Assembly (NCBI RefSeq): GCF_965363235.1
Contig: NC_134846.1
Location: 58,641,121 to 58,705,120 of the forward strand
Direction: 5' to 3'
DNA length: 64,000 nt
From: Mytilus galloprovincialis
Lineage: Eukaryota; Mollusca; Bivalvia; Mytilida; Mytilidae
Part shown: one piece after another, positions 1 to 9,100 of the stretch
Position numbering within the stretch: the stretch's first letter is position 1
Layout: each line of letters opens with the position of its first letter
The notes under the pieces: generated by a model
Seen by the model: only the letters and a program-made list of their open reading frames with translations
The model's database searches: none
What the model was told of the DNA's origin: nothing
Made by a program: the position numbers and the translations under genes

Positions 1-169
1 TTATCAACAATACATGCGACTAAGTTAGCGATAAAGACATCTTCTAGTTTCGCAACCTCGGCGTCTGCGCATAGTAAGACCAGCACTCAGTCTTATATTA
101 CTCCAAGTATACCAAGTTATAACACACCTCTTCGACGACCGCCACATAGGACATCTGTGGTAAATAATC
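1..169 (+). CDS. Cadherin-like gene, exon 1 of window (5' end outside)
   Basis: Frame 1 is open from the window edge and codes for a Ser/Thr-rich stretch, likely O-glycosylated stalk. It ends at a strong donor, GTGAGT at 170, in phase 1. That phase matches the next exon, where the split codon becomes Gln. Confidence 0.65.
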
Positions 170-3100
170 GTGAGTATAAAATATAGTAATGATTAAACAT
201 CAGTTGTATTTGTAATTTTCTACACATAATGTTTATTGTAAAACATATTATGTAGTTTATAGGTATTCATAAATATTAATGTATGTCGACTTTTGTTCTT
301 TAGTATAAAGATTAAAAAGAATGTACGAACTCACATCAGAAGCTGGCAAGTCGATGAGTAATTTGCATTTATGAAGCAAATGATTTATGGCATTCAGTTT
401 CAAACCACCTTTTTTTCCTCAAATAAACTGTACCAAGTCAGTAATATGGCAGTTGTTATCAAATAGTCCTCGTCTATGTATTTTGCGTTTGTTTTTGTTG
501 CACTACAGTGTTTCTGTTGTTCCAATGTGTTCCTCTTAAAGTTGATATGTGTTCCTCAGTTTAAGTTTGTAACCCTGATTCGTTTTCTATTAATGGATGT
601 ATGACTTAAGAACAGCCGTATACTACTGCTGCCTTTAATTATGGGATTGTATTCATATCTTTTCTCCTTTTTAACATGTCTTTTGGTCGATTTCATTTTA
701 TAACCTGATTTTGCCTTCCATTTTTTTACCGCCACTGACGAGTCTGGTTTACAATTTATAAGCGTCAGAATATTTGGTGAGTTGTTTTACACCGACCAAT
801 GAGAAGGTAGAACCAGAGTAACTCTGAAGTCCCGTCTTGATTGCTGAATATATAAATTATTATCTATTTTGGATAACAATAAATATGAGTAGCCTAAGCA
901 ACGTGAATAAACATAACTTAAGACATATATTTTGAACTAAAAAATAGAAATAACAGAAATAATCAAAGAACAAATTAAAGAAAAATAATCAAAAATACCG
1001 AACTTAAGGGTGAATCCAAAAACGGGGGAGTCAATATATCCTGACAAAAATAAAACGTTAAACAGTATCAAACAACAAATGATAAACAATTGTCATATTC
1101 CTGACTTGGAACAGTTGTATTCCGAAGAAAATTTGTCAATCCTTAATGTTATTGATATGAGTTTGAAAAAAGTAAAACATAGAGAAAATATATCATGGAT
1201 ACAATCAAATCAGATAAATAAAGCAATAACGTCTGGCTTTGTAGTAAAGACATAATATTTACTTTAAGGTGCTTCGTTACTGTTAAATTACCAATTAGAC
1301 GGAACCCATTGATATGAAATCATTTTTTAGTACACATGTTGACAAAAATTATCTTATTTTTTTTTTTTTTTTATGAAGAATATCCAGACTGCGGTAATGT
1401 TTTACAGCAGATTCCAGCTTTTCTGAACATTACAGAACACGATAAAGGTAGTCTAAAACGAAATATAAATTTTGTATCTGTATCAATAATCATACTTAAA
1501 GATGTTCAGCTTCAAATAAGAACCAACAATGCGATACACAAATCAGGCTTTTCTCACTATAAGCATCTGCAATTACAATGTGAAAGAGTATATCGTATGA
1601 CTAGATGGATTGACATGTATAAATATCCAAAAATGTATAGTGGCATATAACCAAATGTGTTATGAAGCTATTGTAATGCTTGTACTTGACCACAACCAGT
1701 TTTTAAATCTAAGTAATACAAAAAGAGGGTGAGGACAAGAAAAACCTGTCTTGAAATATTTCAAATTGCAAATAGAATCTATGGGTCTTCTCCGGACAAC
1801 TCTCTACAAGAGAGGCAAACGATACTACAGGTACATTCAAACTCTCAAGTCAAAAATTAACTGACAACGCCATAGTAAAAAAAGGAAATGACAAACAATC
1901 CAACAAAATTACACAAAATACAACATAGAAAACTAAAAACTGAACAACAAGAACCCCATCAAACACTGGGGTGATCTAAGGTACAGCTGGCCTTTTTCTC
2001 CAAAAGAAAATAATGATACTTATTTATTATTTTTAACATTTATATATTTTTTTCGAAAAAAAATTATATGCAAATGAAAAGAACTTCATGACTTATCTTT
2101 GTTTTACAGACAAAGTCATGATGAAATTGATACATGGTACATCAATTAACATAAGTTTAGATATCGTATTTCCTGCCAATATCGTGTCAGTTCTACAGAA
2201 ACATTTCAGACTTAATCTTCTTAACAATCATAGTACAGACATCATTCTGCAAAGTGCGGTGGATATAGAACAAATATATCTAGATACGGTATACGATATT
2301 ATATTTTTACTTTTTTTCTTCTTCAAAGTACAATTGTTTTAGAGTAAGAATGATTGTTGATAAATTACACAAGTTTAAAAAAAATACGCCTCAGACCGTC
2401 ATTCAAGTTCAGGCAAACAAATTACTGATTGCACTGCTGTAAACTGGTATGAGAAAAGTTCAGTTCGTTGCATTAAACCACAAGGCATGAGGTTTTCTTA
2501 CTTTGACAGAGAGACATCAAGTTATTTTCCAATTACAATGATCATACTTAATATGAATTGTTCTTTTGTAATTTTTCTATTTACAAAATTTGGTAGTAGG
2601 TGCCAAATTGACAATAATAATCATTATGAAATAGTCTTTAAATTTTACCTTCTTTAATCTTAAAAAAGACAGAAGGTGCCAAATGGACATTTATAGTTTG
2701 TAGGAAAACTTTTAAAAGGATGGTCAAAATTAAATTAACCAACTAACTACACATAAAAAGGATTGAAAAGTTACCAGCCTGGTGATGCATTTTTTCGCAT
2801 TTTTTTAATTGTTACTTTTAAACTTGATTCAAATGACTTCCGAAGCAACTTGACGAAAATTTGAATAAAGCAATATATTAATCATATTCGGTATATAAAT
2901 ATCAAATATGTTTTTTCATATGTACAAAGTTTAAACCTTTTCGCTCAACTTTTGATCAAACTTCATCAAAAAAAATCTGAAGGATTTAAATGAGAAATTC
3001 ATTATTGAATTTAAATGTTGTTTAAATATAAGAATGAATCCATTTTAACTTATCTATCAACTATCTTTGATACAGAAATGAGACTTTATTTGTAAATATT

Positions 3101-6100
3101 AATTTTGGATGTAACGCGTCTTCTGACGTTATTTTGTTATGAGCCCATAGACATATGTTAGTCAATACATGTGGCCGTGACGTCATCAACGTTTTTTTCA
3201 TGGTTTTCTATGGTTTAAAATGGAATTTAGAATTAAATTATAAGAAATGACTGTAATATTTTTTCTGTCTATTCGAAATAACATAAAAAATTTGGTGCAC
3301 AATGTTAAATAACCCACTACGCGCGTTATTCAGTGTGCACCAAATTTTTAATGTTATTTCTTCATAGACAGAAAAAATATTACAGTCATTCCTTAATTAA
3401 ATGTTATGTAATTAAAATAAGAACAATCATTTATTAATTTATCATTCTAAACTGATTTTACAGTTCAGAACAATCTTAATAAAAAAGAGTTGATGTGGTA
3501 TGATTGCCAATAACAGTTATCCACCGAAGACTAAGAAGAAGGATGTAAACAACTAAGGTCATGATACGGTATTCAACAATGAACATGAAGATATTTGAAT
3601 AACTGATGTCACAAATCTTAGTTACAATGTGTACCTATAGATAAGCAGTACCTCCAATCAGTTAACTGTCTCTAATTATAGGACAGCCAGGTTCACTCTC
3701 ACTTGCAAAATGTCAAACATTATTAATTAATCTAATCAAATCATAGTTATTTTCCAGAAAACTGTCGTTAATTACATTGAAATGAAAATCACATGTAGAA
3801 GTGCTGGAAATATTCCTGTGATGGTAAGCCTTCAAAATGTTATAACACTGTGTTACTGTGTGATTTATGTGTGTTTTATTATTTATTTTGTATACAAGGA
3901 AATGTTAGAAGTTAATTGCATGTTTGAATAATTATTTCACCACTTTGACATATAAAATATACTTTTTCTTAGATATATATAATTACGAGATTTAACAGGA
4001 TGTGTTCCTTACGCAAACACTGTTCATACAGAGTAATGAGGAAGAACAACTGAAAACGTGATTACATAATTTTTACGGTTTCAATTTCGATACAAAATAA
4101 TTAATTTCTGTTCATGAACTCACTTGCAGACTTCGGTCTTAAGATACGGCAGGGTATAGTCGTCTTATCTGTAGATATACCGATGATGTCATAATCCTCA
4201 TTTTGACATTTTGACTGAACGTGAATTGGCTTGGCGAGTGGTTTGCAGGAGATATTACCCTTTCGTTGCAATCTGTATCACTCCCTTCGTTCAGGTGATT
4301 TCATATATTCTTTTTGTTACTTTGATTTATCTTCTTACTAGATTTGAACAATTGTATGCAATATACTAAAGCCTTAAGTTATCAAAGGTACCAAGGCTTA
4401 TAATATAATACGCCACACGCGAGTTTTGTCTTTATAAGACTCATCAGTAACGTTCAGATCAAAATGAAAATAGTACAAAGTTGATGAGCATTGACGACCC
4501 AAAATGCAACGATGTTGTGCCAAATACGGCTACGGTTATCTATTCCAGGGATAAGAAGTTCATTAGTGTTCCGAAAAATCATACTTTTGCAGTGGAAAGA
4601 AATCTAAAAATGACAATATAATTGATATTCATGTCAATAAATTACTAATACTAGAAGATGCTCATAAACTCACGGAAAGTGTTGAAACAAACTGTTTTTT
4701 TTTTAAATTTCGCGGACAGTACGTCGACTGAGCATTCACGAAAATGTATATGACACGGACAGATGACGGTCTCAAAATCGGGTTATTTTCCCAAAAATTG
4801 GCGTTTTTTGTGGAAAAATTATTGTTTCAAAGACAAATTTAGGAAGAACAAAACACTCTCTTATTCGTCATATCACAAATGTTTCCGACATTTATGGTTT
4901 TTGAGGAAATGCGGCTAAATAAAATCGGTCTCTTCCTGAGTAGTATAGATAGATTTCAACTATTCCTCACAAAATCTCGTCAACACTGAATGACTATTTA
5001 CTGATTTGAACAGCGGTATACTACTGTTGCCTTCATTTTTCATGCATAAGTTCATTTCAGCGTTACCACAGGTAAAGATATCTAAGTTTCAAAACTTCCC
5101 GTACTAGTTTAGTTCTAGAAAGTATAAAGCTTTACCATCTCAGCTTTGTGATAGAAGTATAAACCTTTGCCATCTCAGCTTTGTGATAGAAGTATAAACC
5201 TTTACCATCTCAGTTTTGTGATAGAAGAATACGAAACTGTTATATTTCTTATAGACAGCAACCAGAGGACAATTAACCACTTTTAAAAATTGAGAAGCAT
5301 TATATTCTTGGTGGTAAAATGTTTTTTTTTTTATCGTTTTTAATTTCAATGCAGTTTGTGTCCAATTTATATAATACAAATTATTTCGAGCATGCACTCT
5401 TGGATGTTTACATGCAAGAAAGTAGAGGATAGCATAACCAACTTGAAAAGAAGATATATTCCATATAACTCAAGAATAAACTATTCCCATCCGATTTGCA
5501 CTGTTCCGACGTCTGTGTAAATAGATACCCACAAAAGAGAACTTGAGGCTCTTCAACAGCTGTAAACTGTCAATATCCCATGTATAATAAATAAACTTAT
5601 TATAGATACCAGGACTGAAATTTTGTTTCTGCGCAATACGCACGTTTCGTATATAGCATACTTTGTAAAGTCTGTATGACCATATATTTATTGTTTGGAG
5701 TTTACATTGTTGTTGTCTGGTTTCTGCCTCATAGTACAGACGGACTTTCCACTCTCGGATTATGATAGTGACATCTACGGTTTGGGTTTGGAGTGCTTAA
5801 ATTCAATATAGATGTACAAGTATCTACTAAACATTAAGAGACAGAACGCCATCGGTGTTGTAAAAGCCGTAAATATCATTCAGCAACAGTATTATTAACA
5901 TACAACTAACCAACGTCTCCATTCTTAAAAATTCTTAAAGTACATGGCGATGTCATATCAATTTCTAATGACATAACCAGGCTATTCAGTTCGAATGGGA
6001 AAAAATATTCTATAGATAATCTGGATAAAACATGAAGTCAAATTAAAAGTCAGACATTAACACAAGAAAACAAAATCCCAATATAAAAATGAGTTAATTC

Positions 6101-9100
6101 TTGTCTACAAGTATTTAACTAACCAATGATATAACATGAGGTTTGCAAAAAAAAATCCCGTGAAAAGATTTTCTGTTTATTTCTATAATATTCCCTTTAA
6201 GAAACAATTTAGGTGTATTACCGTGTTTACACAACAAAATATCTTATCACCTTAAAACATTTTTAGGCAGGACAGGAACCAGAAAAACACAAATTGTAAA
6301 GGCATTTTTTCCCTGCAGGGATTGCAATATATACAAACAAACAAGTTGTGGAGATATCTAATATTCATCAATTGTCAATCTATTATTCATCACTTGACTC
6401 ACAAATATTTGTCATGCGGAAACATCTAGAATATTTTCAAACATATTTTTAAATGACACCTTCAGCTGGAACAGTAAATTAAGGTTCTAAAGAACCTGTT
6501 GTGTGTCTCTCGCCTAGGTTTATGTGCAGCTTTAACAATTTAGACTAGAATATAATTATTGATAAAAAAAAACTATTTCGTTTATCTTGTATTGCTGATC
6601 AGGATTACTGTTTCTCTCCACCTTCTTTATATAGCTTTTGAAAAAAATGCAAAAAAAAATGTAAAAAGTGATATTTAAGGGTCATTACTCTTACATGGAT
6701 TCAATTGCCCTTGTTTGCATATATTATCTAATTTTTAGATCTTGTATTTTCTTGGCTTTTTAATGTTTCTGTCTATCTTTTATAGTTTTCGAGATAAAAG
6801 GAAAAGGCCCTACATTAAAAAAAAAACGGTAAATCGTCATTAAGCAGCAATAAATAATCGGCTTGGGATTTCTGCCGTTCGACTCATTTGTAGATCTTGT
6901 CTGATTGGTCATATTTTCCTATAAACAGTTTGTTTCTATCTTTTATAGTTTCAACCTAATAAAAAAATGAAAAAAATGAAATTTGCAATTTAAGGCATTT
7001 AAGAAGTCGTCTGGCAGTTTTATGTAAATGAAAAGTAGGTAGATTCAGCAATCTGGACATTGTTGTACCATTCAGATGTACTCCATCTATAGCGGTTTTT
7101 ACGATAGTAGACAAAACTATCATTTCTATTCAAACCATGTCGGCCATGCTGTCAACAGCAAAGGGCCAAGTGAGCTAAAAACCGGAATCTCAAAATCCAA
7201 AATAGTTTATAATTTTCTGAAATATACAAATCCATTTAGAATTTTATTATCAAGTTCCTGGTGACTTTTAAAAATCTTAACTAGGTGTACAGGTATGTCT
7301 GTACTCGGATTTAAATTTTGTAGTGTAAATATGGCCATATTCATCGATTTATTCAGATGAACCCTAAGCAAATATATGTGGTCGAAGAACGATAACAGGC
7401 ATACAAATCACGGTTTAGACAAATGGAATTATTATTTATCTATTGGTATTTCTGTAGTCGATTATGTTTTAGATCAAGAAAGTCAACGTAACTGTGGAAG
7501 ACATTGATGATAATGGGCCGGTATTTGAGAAAACAGACGTTTCACGATGTGCACTTCCGGTTTACACAGCAGGCGCTGGAGAACAATTTGTTGTAGGTAT
7601 AACAATAACTATACTATATATAACTGGGTATAAGTGGTAAGAGTGTATCCCCTTTTCAAGTGATTTTAAGAAAAATCCCTGTTGTATGCCTGAAATTACT
7701 GAACCATATATTTCTCGTGATTGAGTTCGTTCTATGAATGTAGGTATATCATGAATTTTCAAGTTCTAACATAAGTTTAAAATCATTACAAATTAAAGTT
7801 CTAAGTTTCTTTTATATCTTTAATTCTAAATTTTATGAGCAATGCAGGTGTATTTTTGTTTTGGTAGGTATTTTGTGTTATCACATATTATACTAGTACG
7901 AGAAACAGTTCGCAAAACAAAGACTTGCTCAAAAGTAAAAAAAAAACAGTCAAAAAATGTATCTAAATGTAATTTATAACTGTAATAGATGTTCAAAAGA
8001 TATACAATACATGTTGTGCAATAACAGTTTGACTATTTCAGGGGTCCATATACTTATCTCCCAAAAGATATACTATACATGTTGTGCAATAACAGTTTGA
8101 CTATTTCAGGGGTCCATATACTTATCTCCCAAAAGATATACTATACATGTTGTGCAATAACAGTTTGACTATTTCAAGGGTCCCTATACTTATCTCCCAA
8201 AAGATATACTATACATGTTGTGCAATAACAGTTTGACTATTTCAGGGGTCCCTATACTTATCTCCAGGAGCAATCCATGCAGTAGATGGTGACCTAGTGA
8301 AAACAAACAAAGTGACGTATGCCTTCCTTCACGGTATGTCTTATACAATGGTTATTTAAATGAACTTCCCTCGCCCATGTAACAAACCTATTACTATAGT
8401 ATTACATTAACCACTTTGAATTCGGTTCAAATAAAAAAATAATTGAAGTAAGCATGAAATTGAGACATTTCCGACCATTTTAACTTTTTAACTGCCTTAT
8501 TAAAGAATATGAATGTTTGGAATAATACAAATTACTTCAAATCAAAGTGTATTTTAATAACATTCTATAGAATAAATAGGTTATATTAATAAGGAACAAA
8601 TTTGAAGTATAATTGTCAATTGAAGCTTTTTTTAAACTTTAATTTCAGGCGATCCTGTGGATTACCAACGTTATTTCATCATAGATTCACTACAAACCAT
8701 TAAAAGTCTGAAATGGCCTATATCTGTACTCGACTGTACTGATTTTTACTCGACCAGTCTGAATTCGTCTGAGATTTACTTGATAATACTCGACTGTAGT
8801 CTGAACCATACTTAACAGTCTGAATGTGTACTTGACCAGTACTTAACCATTTTATACTAGTCTGAACCGTACTCGACCTAGTCTGAACCGTACTGGACCT
8901 AGTCTGAACCATACTCGACCTAGTCTGAACCATACTCGACCAAGTCTTAACCATACTCGACCTAGTCTGAACCATACTCGACCAAGTCTTAACCAACCTA
9001 GACCTATTCTTTGTATCTATCAACTGAATTTTATCAATTTAGGATTTTTTTTAAATAAAAATGAAATTTGAACAACAAATTGAAATTAAAAATGTATTCA

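Noticed and set aside
2395..2560. Open stretch after a CTCAG with a plausible-looking protein (DCTAVNWYEKSS)
   Set aside because: Its phase does not match exon 3 (phase 0) and the phase 0 reading stops quickly; exon 3 joins exon 4 directly in cadherin register.
5726..5770. Good acceptor (pyrimidine tract, GTACAG) in cadherin intron 4
   Set aside because: No frame leads to a donor in the phase required between exons 4 and 5, and the cadherin repeat is complete without it.
7076..7264. 62-residue frame in a cadherin intron
   Set aside because: No cadherin features, no fitting splice sites, and the exon chain closes without it.
8718..9023. 101-residue minus-strand frame with repeated QTRSSMV units
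   Set aside because: It is the 21 bp subterminal repeat of the CACTA element read through; 21 is a multiple of three, which keeps the frame open.
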